A stretch of DNA of 25,519 nucleotides from Planctomycetota bacterium. GTDB taxonomy: Bacteria > Planctomycetota > UBA1135 > UBA2386. The translations under genes were made by a program, and so were the position numbers. The notes under the pieces are model-generated. The model saw only the letters and a list, made by a program, of their open reading frames with translations, did no database searches and had not been told where the DNA came from. Where the stretch lies: assembly GCA_016793305.1 (NCBI GenBank), contig JAEUHU010000275.1, forward strand, positions 1 through 25,519. The letters run 5' to 3'. Of this stretch, positions 7,800 through 17,005 are shown one piece after another; position 1 is the stretch's first letter, and each line of letters begins with the position of its first letter.

Positions 7800-9148
7800 G
7801 GAAGGATCCGATCCTGATCGTCGACGACGACGACAACCTGCGCGAGTCCCTGGTCGAGGCGCTCGAGGTGCTGCCGGTCGAGATCACCGCGGCGAGTGGT
7901 GGGGCCGCAGCCGTGGCGATGCTGGCCGAGCGGCGCTTCGCGGTCGTCGTCACCGACCTGGTGATGAAGGGCACCGACGGGTTCGCGGTGCTCGCTGCCG
8001 CCAAGCAGCACTATCCGAATTGCCGCGTCGTGATGCTGACCGGCCACGGCGGTCGCGAGGTCGCCGTGCAGGCGATGGAACAAGGCGCCACCTACTACGT
8101 CGAGAAGCCGGTCGACCTCGCCGACCTGCGCGCCAAGGTCAAGAAGTCGCTCGAGGACCACCAGAAGGACGTCGCCTACGACGACCTGCGTGGCCAGCTC
8201 GACGCGACCTACGGCATCGAGGGCATCGTCGGCCAGGACCCCCGCATGCAGAAGGTGCTGGCGCTGGCGCGGCAGATCGCCGGCACCGCCGCTTCGGTGC
8301 TGATCCTCGGCCCGTCGGGCACCGGCAAGGAGTTGATCGCGCGCGCGGTGCACAGCCTGTCGCCGCGCGCCAAGAAGCCGTTCGTGGCGATCAACTGCGG
8401 CGGCATGTCCGAGGGCACGATCGAGAGCGAGTTGTTCGGCCACGTGAAGGGGGCCTTCACCGGCGCCGTCGCCGATCGCGAGGGCAAGTTCGAGTATGCG
8501 AACGGCGGCACGCTACTGCTCGACGAGGTCGGCGAGATGCCGATCGCGACGCAGATCAAGCTGCTGCGCGTGCTCGAGGAACGCGCGGTGGTGCGGCTCG
8601 GCGACAACCGCACGCGGCCGGTCGACGTGCGCGTGCTCGCCGCGACCAACGCCGACCTGCCGCAGAAGGTCAAGGACGGCACGTTCCGCCAGGATCTCTA
8701 CTTCCGCCTCAAGGTCGTCACCATCGACCTGCCGGCCCTGCGCGAGCGACGCTCCGACATCAAGCTGCTGGTCGAGCACTTCCTGAAGCACTTCGCGAAG
8801 CTGCACGGCAAGGACGTCGAGTCCGTCGACCGCGACGCGCTGGTGGCGCTCGTGCAGTACGACTGGCCCGGCAACGTGCGGGAACTGCGCAACGCCGTAG
8901 AGTCGATGGTGGTGCGCGCGAAGGGCAACATCCTGACCCGCGCCGACCTGCCGCCCGAGGTCTGGGCGCCGGCCCCGGGCGACCACGACTCGTGGCAGTT
9001 CCTGGCTGGAAGGACCTGGAGCGAGGTCGAGCGCAACCACATCCGGGTGTCGCTGGCCTTGTGTGGCGACAACCGGCAGAAGGCCGCGCGCGCGATGGGG
9101 CTCAGCGAGCGGACCCTGTACCGCAAGATCAAGGAATACGGGCTGTGA
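7796..9148 (+). CDS. Sigma-54-dependent response regulator, NtrC family
   Basis: 450-residue transcription activator. The receiver domain (1-120) has acidic residues Asp10-Asp13, phospho-acceptor Asp54 and Lys104 in EKP. The AAA+ domain (about 143-375) has Walker A GPSGTGKE (172-179), the sigma-54 contact loop GAFTGA (219-224), Walker B GTLLLDEVGE and the WPGNVRELRN helix (357-366). The C-terminal Fis-type helix-turn-helix is at about 425-447 (NRQKAARAMGLSERTLYRKI). The intact GAFTGA loop predicts that the genome encodes RpoN. It is the cognate partner of the overlapping kinase. Targets are unknown, and I did not find a GGC-N9-TGC type -24/-12 promoter in the adjacent intergenic regions. Confidence 0.95.
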   Translation: MRKDPILIVDDDDNLRESLVEALEVLPVEITAASGGAAAVAMLAERRFAVVVTDLVMKGTDGFAVLAAAKQHYPNCRVVMLTGHGGREVAVQAMEQGATYYVEKPVDLADLRAKVKKSLEDHQKDVAYDDLRGQLDATYGIEGIVGQDPRMQKVLALARQIAGTAASVLILGPSGTGKELIARAVHSLSPRAKKPFVAINCGGMSEGTIESELFGHVKGAFTGAVADREGKFEYANGGTLLLDEVGEMPIATQIKLLRVLEERAVVRLGDNRTRPVDVRVLAATNADLPQKVKDGTFRQDLYFRLKVVTIDLPALRERRSDIKLLVEHFLKHFAKLHGKDVESVDRDALVALVQYDWPGNVRELRNAVESMVVRAKGNILTRADLPPEVWAPAPGDHDSWQFLAGRTWSEVERNHIRVSLALCGDNRQKAARAMGLSERTLYRKIKEYGL

Positions 9149-9209
9149 AGCCCTGGCACGGTGGGTGACGAACCCCGTCTCCGCCGTGGATGCCGAGCCG
9201 CCCGGTCCC

Positions 9210-9215
9210 TACATT
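9210..9215 (+). promoter_or_regulatory. -10-like box TACATT before accA
   Basis: TACATT lies 19 nt before the accA ATG in a GC-rich 86-bp gap after the response regulator gene. It would give a leader of about 12 nt. No good -35 is present. Confidence 0.35.
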
Positions 9216-9234
9216 CCGGCCCTCCGACCCGATC

Positions 9235-10218
9235 ATGAGCGACACCAAAGCCAAGTCCGGCATGCAGGACGGCCTCGCGTTCGAGCGCCAGCTCAACGAC
9301 CTGCAGACCAAGATCGAGGAGCTGCGCCGCCTCAACACCGGCTCGCACCTCGAGCTGGCCGGCGAGATCGAACTGCTCGAGGACCGGCTGCGCCGGCAGA
9401 CCGCCGAGGTCTACGCGCAGCTGAGTCCGTGGGAGCGCGTCAACGTCGCTCGCCACGCCGACCGCCCGCTGACCAGCGACTACGTGCAGATGATGCTCGA
9501 CGACTTCGTCGAACTGCACGGCGACCGCGTCTACGGCGACGACCGCGCGATCCTGACCGGGCTCGCGACGATGGCCGGGCAGCGCTTCCTGCTGGTCGGC
9601 CACCGCAAGGGCAAGACCGTCAAGGACCGGCTCGCCTGCAACTTCGGCTGCGCCCACCCCGAGGGCTACCGCAAGGCGATGCAGAAGATGCGCCTCGCCG
9701 AGAAGTGGAAGCTGCCGATCGTCACGTTCATCAACACGCCGGGGGCCTATCCGGGCATCGGTGCCGAGGAGCGTGGCCAGGCTTCGGCGATCGCGCGCAA
9801 CATCCTCGAGATGTTCGACCTGAAGGTGCCGGTGGTCTGCATCGTGATCGGCGAAGGTGGCTCGGGCGGTGCGTTGGGCATCGGCGTCGGCGATCGCGTC
9901 GGCATGCTGGAGAACAGCTACTACTCGGTGATCTCGCCGGAAGGCTGTGCGGCGATCCTGTGGAAGAGCGGCGAGAAGGCGCCCGAGGCCGCCGAGGCGC
10001 TCAAGCTCACCAGCAAGGATCTGCTGCGGCTCGGCCTCGTCGACAAGGTCATCGAGGAGCCGCTCGGCGGCGCGCACCGCGACCCGAAGGGCGCGGTGGA
10101 TCGCGTCAAGCACCAGATCGTCGAGTGGCTAGGCGAGCTGCAGGCGACGCCGCTCGACCAGCTGCTGGCCAAGCGCTACGAGAAGTTCCGCCGCATGGGC
10201 ACGCCGCTGCAGGCGTGA
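9235..10218 (+). CDS. accA: Acetyl-CoA carboxylase carboxyltransferase subunit alpha
   Basis: 327-residue AccA. With AccD it transfers CO2 from carboxybiotin to acetyl-CoA to form malonyl-CoA, the committed step of fatty acid synthesis. The N-terminal coiled coil (about 13-60, FERQLNDLQTKIEELRR onward) leads into the crotonase-fold carboxyltransferase. Diagnostic segments are HGDRVYGDDRAI (95-106), FINTPGAYPGIGAEERGQ (165-182) and the glycine pairs GEGGSGGALGIG (206-217) that form the oxyanion pocket. Length is normal for the family (about 315-330). An in-frame ATG at 9190 would add 15 residues with no family match and would place the -10-like box inside the gene; 9235 is preferred. The sterol-desaturase gene follows after 34 nt and may be co-transcribed. 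Confidence 0.96.
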   Translation: MSDTKAKSGMQDGLAFERQLNDLQTKIEELRRLNTGSHLELAGEIELLEDRLRRQTAEVYAQLSPWERVNVARHADRPLTSDYVQMMLDDFVELHGDRVYGDDRAILTGLATMAGQRFLLVGHRKGKTVKDRLACNFGCAHPEGYRKAMQKMRLAEKWKLPIVTFINTPGAYPGIGAEERGQASAIARNILEMFDLKVPVVCIVIGEGGSGGALGIGVGDRVGMLENSYYSVISPEGCAAILWKSGEKAPEAAEALKLTSKDLLRLGLVDKVIEEPLGGAHRDPKGAVDRVKHQIVEWLGELQATPLDQLLAKRYEKFRRMGTPLQA

Positions 10219-10252
10219 GCGCGCCCTCGATCGTTCCCACGAGGTGCTGATC

Positions 10253-11032
10253 GTGCCCGAGCTCTGGCGGTTCCTGCAGTCGCTCGTGGCGATCACCACC
10301 GAGAACACGATCCGCTATCTGGTGTTCGCCGGGCTCGCGTGGCTGCTCGCCTACCGGCTGTTGGCGGCGCGTTGGGCGCATCGCAAGATCGTCGCCGCGC
10401 GCCCGAGCACCGCCGACGTGCGGCGCGAGGTTCTGTGGTCGGCGAGTTCGATCCTGGTGTTCGGCCTGGTGGGGGCCGCGACCTATCTGCTCGTTCGAGC
10501 CGGCTGGACACGCATGTACTTCGGCGAGCCGTTCGACGACCCCGCCTGGTTCGTCGCCAGCGTCGCGCTGACCATCGCGCTGCACGACACCTGGTTCTAC
10601 TGGACCCATCGCTGGATGCACCGCCCGGGGGTGTTCCGGGTGGTGCATCGGGTGCACCATCTGTCGACCAACCCGTCCCCCTGGGCGGCCTACTCGTTCC
10701 ACCCGTTCGAAGCGCTGGTGCAGGCGGCGATCTTCCCGCTGTCGGTGTTGCTGGTGCCGATGCACCCGCTCGCGTTCGTGGTGTTCATGGTCTGGCAGAT
10801 CACCTTCAACGTGCTGGGCCACACCGGCCACGAGTACCACCCGCGCTGGCTGATGGACTCGTGGCTCGGCAAGGTGCTGAACACGCCGACCAACCACGCG
10901 ATGCACCACGAGACGTTCCGGGGCAACTTCGGGCTCTACGCCAACATCTGGGACCGCCTGATGGGGACGAACCACCCGGACTACGAGGCGAGGTTCCGCA
11001 CCGTCACGGGTCGCTCCCGGTCCGGCGCATAG
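10253..11032 (+). CDS. Sterol desaturase / fatty acid hydroxylase family membrane protein
   Basis: 259-residue integral membrane di-iron oxygenase-family protein. Hydrophobic segments lie near 20-38, 62-81, 100-112, 152-170 and 172-189. The metal-binding histidine clusters are HDTWFYWTHRWMH (111-123), HRVHH (132-136) and HAMHH (215-219), with further histidines at 150, 190, 193 and 196, as in the sterol desaturase/carotenoid hydroxylase superfamily. The substrate cannot be read from sequence; a membrane lipid or acyl chain is likely given that it follows accA by 34 nt. Start GTG 10253 is chosen because GAGG (10241-10244) sits 8 nt upstream; GTG 10244, adding three residues, is possible. Confidence 0.9.
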   Translation: MPELWRFLQSLVAITTENTIRYLVFAGLAWLLAYRLLAARWAHRKIVAARPSTADVRREVLWSASSILVFGLVGAATYLLVRAGWTRMYFGEPFDDPAWFVASVALTIALHDTWFYWTHRWMHRPGVFRVVHRVHHLSTNPSPWAAYSFHPFEALVQAAIFPLSVLLVPMHPLAFVVFMVWQITFNVLGHTGHEYHPRWLMDSWLGKVLNTPTNHAMHHETFRGNFGLYANIWDRLMGTNHPDYEARFRTVTGRSRSGA

Positions 11033-11065
11033 TCCGCTGGATGCCGGTTCGAGCCCCGGCCGTGG

Positions 11066-11100
11066 GGGGGCTTGGAAGTTGGCGCCAACACCGGGCCCCC
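11066..11100. repeat. Nested inverted repeat around palindrome GTTGGCGCCAAC
   Basis: A perfect 12-nt palindrome (GTTGGCGCCAAC, 11078-11089) is nested inside a second inverted repeat (GGGGGC 11066-11071 / GCCCCC 11095-11100). It lies between the desaturase stop and the sigma factor start, about 55 nt upstream of the sigma factor's -10-like box. With no T-run on either side it is not a classical terminator; it could be an operator or an RNA 3' end. Confidence 0.5.
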
Positions 11101-11142
11101 GTGGTGCGTATGGCGCCGGTGCCGGAACGGTCCCGGTGCCGC

Positions 11143-11148
11143 TATCCT
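11143..11148 (+). promoter_or_regulatory. -10-like box TATCCT before ECF sigma gene
   Basis: TATCCT lies 11 nt before the ATG at 11160. A GGAAC, the usual ECF -35 core, stands at 11124-11128, 14 nt before this box; a slightly downstream -10 (TCCTCC) would give the normal ECF spacing. Autoregulation is possible but unproven. Confidence 0.4.
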
Positions 11149-11159
11149 CCGCCACGCCG

Positions 11160-11837
11160 ATGCTGAGAAGCCACGACCAACACCTGCGCGCCGTCTCCGC
11201 ACCGTCCACGCCGACCGGCCCGCTGGCCTTGCCGCCCGGCCTGTCGGCCACAATCCAGCAGCTCGCCCTCGACGCGGCCACCAGCGACGCCGACCTGGTG
11301 CGTCGCACGCTGGCCGGAGAGCACGATGCGTTCGCGGCCCTGGTGGCCCGCTACCAGCGCCGCGCCTACTGGATCGCCTACCACGTGGTCGGCCGTACCG
11401 AGGACGCGCGCGACATCACGCAGGAGGCGTTCACGCGGCTCTATCGCTCGCTGCACGCCTACGACTTCGCGCGCAGCTTCTACACGTGGTTCTACCGGAT
11501 CGTGATGAACCTCGCGATCGACGTACTGCGCAAGCTGCGCAGTGCTCGGGCTGGCAGTCTCGACGACCTGCTCGGCAGCCTGGCCGACGAACGCGAGTCG
11601 TCCGGCGAGCAGCCGTTCCTGCGCGACGAGCAGAACCGGCGGGTCTGGGCGGTCCTCGAGCTGCTCGATGCGAAGTTCCGGGCGGTGCTGGTGCTGCGCG
11701 ACATCCACGGCCTGAGTTGCCGCGAGATCGCGCCGATCCTGAAGGTCACGCACGCCACGGCCCGCTGGCGGTTGCACAAGGGGCGCCAGATGTTCCGCGA
11801 TCACTGGGAACGCGGCGAACGGCGAGGCGAACGATGA
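11160..11837 (+). CDS. ECF-type RNA polymerase sigma factor
   Basis: 225-residue sigma-70 family protein with only regions 2 and 4, as in ECF factors. Region 2 covers about 45-125: DADLVRRTLAGEHDAFAALV, the core-binding and -10 recognition helix DITQEAFTRLYRSLHAY (85-101), then FYTWFYRIVMNLAIDVLRK. Region 4 covers about 155-215 with a helix-turn-helix at LSCREIAPILKVTHATARWRLHKGR. A Ser/Pro/Ala-rich N-terminal tail of about 40 residues precedes region 2. It overlaps the next gene by 4 nt (ATGA), and that gene encodes a ZAS-type anti-sigma factor, so the two form a regulatory pair. The start at 11160 rather than upstream in-frame codons is chosen for the start-proximal -10 box and because the extra segment lies in the palindrome region. 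Confidence 0.92.
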   Translation: MLRSHDQHLRAVSAPSTPTGPLALPPGLSATIQQLALDAATSDADLVRRTLAGEHDAFAALVARYQRRAYWIAYHVVGRTEDARDITQEAFTRLYRSLHAYDFARSFYTWFYRIVMNLAIDVLRKLRSARAGSLDDLLGSLADERESSGEQPFLRDEQNRRVWAVLELLDAKFRAVLVLRDIHGLSCREIAPILKVTHATARWRLHKGRQMFRDHWERGERRGER

Positions 11838-12496
11838 GCGCCTGCGCCGCTGTCCATCCGCTGCTGCCGGCGTTCGTCACCGGGGAGTTGGCTGCGTCCG
11901 AGCGGGCGCAGGTGCGCGAGCATCTGCATCAGTGCTGCCGGTGTCGTGGCGAAGCCGGGCTGCTGCAGCGCGCGCAGGCTGCCTTGGGAGAGCTCGGGGC
12001 CGCCGCCGCCGATCCTCGCCACGAGGCCATGTTCGCCGACCTGCATCGCGCGATCGTCGCTTCGACCGTCGCTGCCGGGCCGGTCCAACCCGCTGGGGCG
12101 ACTGGGCCACGGGCCGCCGGGCCTTCGGCGCGCGTCGTCGGCGTGGCGGCTGCGGTCCTGTTGCTGAGCGTTGGGTTCCTGATCGGTGCCGGGTCTCGGG
12201 ACGCGACGGGGCGGCCTTCGCAGACCGTGCCGTCCCGGCCGGCGGTTGCGACCGTGTCGGAACCCGAGGCGATCCTGGTGGTCCCCTACGCCGGGCCGCG
12301 CGTCGAACTACGACCGCTCGGGTTCGATCGGGCCGCGGCGGAGATCCGGGATCTGTTCGCGAGGACGGACAGTGCTGGAGCCTCGGGGCTGCTGGCCCGC
12401 CGCCGGCTGCGCACCCTGGTCGAAGAGGGGGCCCCGATCCCGCCGGTCGAAGCCCCGCGCCCGAGCCCGGTGGGCACGAGCACCACGCCGCGCTGA
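11834..12496 (+). CDS. Membrane-anchored zinc-finger anti-sigma factor
   Basis: 220-residue protein. The N-terminal zinc-binding anti-sigma (ZAS) motif is H31-x3-C35-x2-C38 within VREHLHQCCRCRGEAG, preceded by the typical HPLLPAFVTGELAASER helix. One transmembrane helix lies at about 99-120 (ARVVGVAAAVLLLSVGFLIG), so the N-terminus is cytoplasmic and the C-terminal about 100 residues are on the far side of the membrane. That outer part is Pro/Arg-rich and has no domain I recognise. It would hold the co-encoded ECF sigma factor inactive until a signal arrives. The 4-nt overlap with the sigma gene implies translational coupling. Confidence 0.85.
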   Translation: MSACAAVHPLLPAFVTGELAASERAQVREHLHQCCRCRGEAGLLQRAQAALGELGAAAADPRHEAMFADLHRAIVASTVAAGPVQPAGATGPRAAGPSARVVGVAAAVLLLSVGFLIGAGSRDATGRPSQTVPSRPAVATVSEPEAILVVPYAGPRVELRPLGFDRAAAEIRDLFARTDSAGASGLLARRRLRTLVEEGAPIPPVEAPRPSPVGTSTTPR

Positions 12497-12555
12497 CGGT
12501 TCCGTCCAGGCCCCTGGGGGCGCTGCGCGTCGGAGTTTTTCGACCGTCGTGCGTC

Positions 12556-12603
12556 GTGGGGCCTGCTCCGCCGCGTTCGCCCTGGTGGAGCAGGAGACCC
12601 CAC
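12556..12603 (+). promoter_or_regulatory. Long RNA hairpin covering the ribosome binding site of the HEAT-PDZ gene
   Basis: GTGGGGCCTGCTCC (12556-12569) pairs with GGAGCAGG (12587-12594) and, after the bulge AGA, CCCCAC (12598-12603). That is 14 base pairs with one 3-nt bulge and a 17-nt loop. The stem ends at the base before the ATG at 12604. The Shine-Dalgarno sequence AGGAG (12592-12596) is inside the 3' arm and bulge. Folded, it should block ribosome access, which suggests control of translation. Confidence 0.65.
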
Positions 12604-13872
12604 ATGATCGACCTTCGCGCCTTGTTGCTGGCCACCTCGGCCGCCGTCGTCGTCCAACTTCCCGGTCAAGAGCCCTCGGGTGGCCAACCCGGCGTCGAAC
12701 CGCCGAAGGTGCAGGCCGGCGCCCGAAGCCCTGCCGAAGTCGGCGCCCTGATCCGCCAGCTCGGTGCCGACAGCTACCGGCAGCGGGTCGAGGCCGAGCG
12801 CAAGCTGCGCGAGCTCGGCGCCGCAGCAGTTCCGGCGCTGCAGGACGCCACGAAACAGGACGACGTCGAAGTCCAGTGGCGCGCCCGGCGCCTGCTGCGG
12901 CAGATCGAAGGCGGCACACCGCTCTCGGCGCGCGGCGATTCCGGGGCTGGCCAGCGGCGCGGGCAGGAGCCCGGCCGCAAGGCAGAGCCGCGGACGGGCC
13001 AACGTTCGCCGTTCGGAGACGACATGCGGCAGGACTTCGAGGCGCTGTTCCAGCGGCTCGAACGCGACTTCGGGCTCGACGTGCCGCGCGCGCGCTTCTT
13101 CGACGAGGACTTCTTCCGCGACCTGCAGCAGCAGATGCAGGACGGCGCCGGCTCGAGCTCGCAGGGCATGAGCCTGCAGATCGGGCCCGACGGAGCCGTC
13201 AAGGTCGAGGTCCAGGAGCGGAACGAACAGGGGGAGGTCGAGACCAAGACCTACGAGGCGCCCGACCTGGAGACCTTCCAGCGCGAGCATCCTGGCGTGC
13301 TGCGGCAGGGCGGTCTCGGCCTGGGCATGCCGTTCGGCCGGACCCGCCTGTTCGGCGGCGACTTGATCGGGCCGCTGCAGTTCGGGTTCGGTGGGCCGGA
13401 GGTCGACGTCGTGCCGTTCGGCACCCGGCCGCAGACCGGCCGGCAGCCCGCGGTCGGCATCGCCCCGGAGGCGCCCCCGGCCGGGCAGCGCCTGGGCGTG
13501 TCGATCCGCCCTGAGGTTCCACCGGACCTGCGCGAGTACCTGGAGCTGCCCGACGGGGTCGGCCTGATGGTCGAGGCCGTGCAGGACGACTCGCTCGCGG
13601 CGGCCCTGGGCCTAGCGCGTGGCGACATCGTCACCAGGATCGGCACCGTGCCGATCGGTTCGCCGCAGGACGTGCAGAAGGCGCTCGCGCCGATCGCCGT
13701 CGGTGGTGACGTCGAGGTGCACTTCGTGCGCAAGGGCCAGGAGCAGCTCGCCAAGGCCAAGAAGACGGAAGCGAACGAAGCCCCGAAGGCCGCCGAAGAA
13801 GAGCGTGGCGGCGACGGGCGGCTGCAACGTCGCCGAGGTGCTGGCGGTCAGGGCGGCACGACGGTCCGTTGA
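12604..13872 (+). CDS. Secreted HEAT-like and PDZ domain protein
   Basis: 422-residue exported protein of unknown function. A short N-terminal hydrophobic segment (LRALLLATSAAVVVQLPG) looks like a signal peptide. Residues about 42-102 form a HEAT-like helical pair (RQRVEAERKLRELGAAAVPAL). Next come a Gln/Arg-rich linker, an acidic Phe-rich region (RFFDEDFFRDLQQQMQ) and a central Gly/Phe/Pro-rich stretch. A PDZ domain is at about 297-379 (GVGLMVEAVQDDSLAAALGL, ARGDIVTRIGTVPI). No trypsin-like protease domain is present, so it is not DegP; the PDZ may bind exposed C-termini as part of another complex. The C-terminus is charged and low in complexity. It follows the sigma/anti-sigma pair by 107 nt and may belong to that stress response. 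ATG 12604 has AGGAG 7 nt upstream. Confidence 0.78.
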   Translation: MIDLRALLLATSAAVVVQLPGQEPSGGQPGVEPPKVQAGARSPAEVGALIRQLGADSYRQRVEAERKLRELGAAAVPALQDATKQDDVEVQWRARRLLRQIEGGTPLSARGDSGAGQRRGQEPGRKAEPRTGQRSPFGDDMRQDFEALFQRLERDFGLDVPRARFFDEDFFRDLQQQMQDGAGSSSQGMSLQIGPDGAVKVEVQERNEQGEVETKTYEAPDLETFQREHPGVLRQGGLGLGMPFGRTRLFGGDLIGPLQFGFGGPEVDVVPFGTRPQTGRQPAVGIAPEAPPAGQRLGVSIRPEVPPDLREYLELPDGVGLMVEAVQDDSLAAALGLARGDIVTRIGTVPIGSPQDVQKALAPIAVGGDVEVHFVRKGQEQLAKAKKTEANEAPKAAEEERGGDGRLQRRRGAGGQGGTTVR

Positions 13873-13908
13873 CCGTCGGCTGCGAAGGGTTCAGCGAGCC
13901 CGCACGGC

Positions 13909-14951
13909 TCAGCTGCCTTGTGTCGCGCGCAGGCGCAGTTGTCCGCAGGCCGCCGAACGGTCCGCGCCGCGCTGGCGGCGCACCGTGACCTTGAGCCCGC
14001 CGCGGCGCAGCTGGTCCGCGAAGCCGTCGACGCGCGCCGCCATCGGGCGCCGCAGGCCGCGCGCGGCGACGATCTCCTCGACGGGGTTCCAGGGGATCAG
14101 GTTCACCGTGCAGGGCAGTGCGCCCAGCACGTCGACCAGAGCTGCGGCGTCCTGGGCGCGGTCGTTGCGACCCTCGAGCAGCACGATCTCGTAGGTCACT
14201 TCCCGGCCCTTCTGGCCGAAGTAGCGGTGGGCGGCCGTGACGATGTCGCGCACCGGGGCCGTGGCGGTCGGCACCAGCTGCTTGCGCAGCGTGTCGTCGG
14301 CCGCGTGCAGCGACACGGCGAGGTTGTAGGACGGGTCGGCGGCGGCGAAGCGCTCCATCTGCCGCGGGTAGCCCGAGGTGCTGACGGTGATGCGGCGCGC
14401 GCCCATGTCGATGCCGTCCTGGTCGTGGATGCGCTGCAGGGCCGGCAGCAGGTTGTCGAGATTGAGCATCGGTTCGCCCATGCCCATCACGACCAGGTTG
14501 GTGAGTCGCCGGCCCTCCGGCAGCCGCGCGCGGGCCAGCAGCACCTGCTCGGCGATCTCGCCAGCCGAGAGGTTGCGCCGCACGCCGAACATGCCCGACG
14601 CGCAGAACACGCAGGCGACCGGGCAGCCGACCTGCGTCGAGACGCACAGGGTGGTGCGCTCGCCGTCGGGGATGATCACACACTCGACCGCTTCGCCGTC
14701 GGCGAGCCGGACCAGCAGCTTCTGGGTGCCGTCCTCGGCCAAGTCGACCTGGGCCAGCTCGGCGTGACGCAGGCGGAACCGCTCGGCCAGCTGTTCGCGC
14801 AACGCCTTCGGCACGTTGCGCATCGCGTCGAAGCCGGACACGCCGTGCCGCCACAGCCAATGGCCGATCTGGCGGGCCTGGAAGGCCTTCCCGCCGGCTT
14901 CGGCGACTGCGGCCGCGAGCTCGCCGTCGGTCAGGTCGGTCAGCGTGCGCA

Positions 14952-14952
<1 letters not shown>
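13909..14952 (-). CDS. rlmN: Dual-specificity 23S rRNA/tRNA adenine C2-methyltransferase RlmN
   Basis: 347-residue radical SAM enzyme that methylates C2 of A2503 in 23S rRNA and A37 in some tRNAs. The iron-sulfur cluster motif is CPVACVFC (Cys110, Cys114, Cys117). The two catalytic cysteines match: Cys103 in TLCVSTQVGC and Cys336 in ADRSAACGQL, equivalent to Cys118 and Cys355 of E. coli. Other family segments are VVMGMGEPMLN (154-164) and LAVSLHAADD (211-220). It is translationally coupled to clpX: the clpX stop and rlmN start share one base (TGATG). A TTG one codon upstream is an alternative start. A 36-nt gap separates its end from the convergent HEAT-PDZ gene. Confidence 0.95.
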
Positions 14953-16256
<1,304 letters not shown>

Positions 16257-16289
16257 GTCTTGCCTCGTGTTCGGTCGCCTGGGCGCTGC

Positions 16290-16295
16290 AGTCTA
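16290..16295 (-). promoter_or_regulatory. -10-like box TAGACT upstream of clpX
   Basis: TAGACT on the minus strand, 33 nt before the clpX ATG, would give a leader of about 26 nt that contains the GAGG ribosome binding site. The same hexamer occurs before the HEAT-repeat gene at 19882. No good -35 is visible. Confidence 0.4.
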
Positions 16296-16375
16296 GCCGC
16301 TCGACCGGCGCAGCGCCTCGTCGCGGCGTGATTCCGCAGGGCCAGCGCCGTCGGACGGGGCCGCCTCGACCGAAC

Positions 16376-16975
16376 TCACTTGCTGGTCTGCACGATCTCG
16401 TCGATCAGGCCATAGGCCTTGGCTTCGGCCGGGCCCATGAAGAAGTCGCGGTCGCTGTCGCGGTTGACCTCGTCGGCCGAGCGGCCGCAGTGCTGGCCGA
16501 GGATGCTGCTCAGGGTCTTCTTCAGCCGCAGGATCTCGTCGGCCTGGATCGAGATGTCCAGCGCCGTGCCACCGACGCCGCCCCAGGGCTGGTGGATCAT
16601 GATTCGCGAGTGCGGCAGCGCGTGTCGCTTGCCCTTGGTGCCGGCCGCGAGCAGCACCGCACCCATCGACGCGGCCTGCCCGATGCAGTAGGTCGCGACG
16701 GGGCACTGCACGAACTGCATCGTGTCGTAGATCGCGAGCCCGGCCGTGACGCTGCCGCCCGGGGAGTTCAGGAACAGGTTGATGTCCTGGTTCTTGTTCT
16801 CCTTCTGCAGGAACAGCAGCTGGGCGATCACCGAGTTCGCCACGAAGTCGTCGATCGGCGTGCCGATGAAGACGATGCGGTCTTCGAGCAGGCGGCTGTA
16901 GATGTCCATCGAGCGGTCGCCGCGACCGGTCTTCTCGATGACGAAGGGAACGATGCTGCTCTGGGCGATGCTCAT
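16376..16975 (-). CDS. clpP: ATP-dependent Clp protease proteolytic subunit ClpP
   Basis: 199-residue serine peptidase that forms the double-heptamer barrel of ClpXP. The catalytic triad is visible: Ser103 in [14 protein letters not shown], His128 in RIMIHQP and Asp177 in DSDRDFFM. The glycine-rich substrate strand is [11 protein letters not shown] (70-80). Start ATG 16975 gives a typical mature-like N-terminus ([19 protein letters not shown]) with a short propeptide; the frame stays open upstream but that segment has no homology-like features. It is 88 nt downstream of tig and upstream of clpX, the standard order. There is no obvious Shine-Dalgarno sequence, so it may depend on the tig transcript. 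Confidence 0.97.
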   Translation of the reverse strand: MSIAQSSIVPFVIEKTGRGDRSMDIYSRLLEDRIVFIGTPIDDFVANSVIAQLLFLQKENKNQDINLFLNSPGGSVTAGLAIYDTMQFVQCPVATYCIGQAASMGAVLLAAGTKGKRHALPHSRIMIHQPWGGVGGTALDISIQADEILRLKKTLSSILGQHCGRSADEVNRDSDRDFFMGPAEAKAYGLIDEIVQTSK

Positions 16976-17005
16976 GGGCGCGGCGGGCGGGGTTCGTTCG
17001 TGGAA

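Noticed and set aside
11043..11060. tRNA T-arm-like sequence (GCCGG, TTCGAGCC, CCGGC) after the desaturase gene
   Set aside because: The stem is perfect but the loop has 8 instead of 7 bases, and I could not find matching acceptor, D or anticodon arms upstream. At most a remnant.
12507..12540. Possible terminator (GCCC/GGGC, then TTTTT) after the anti-sigma gene
   Set aside because: The stem is only 4 bp and the T-run is about 15 nt beyond it, too far for intrinsic termination.
11932..12603. Upstream open frame continuous with the HEAT-PDZ gene
   Set aside because: It overlaps the anti-sigma gene in another frame and would bury the signal peptide; ATG 12604 has a good AGGAG.
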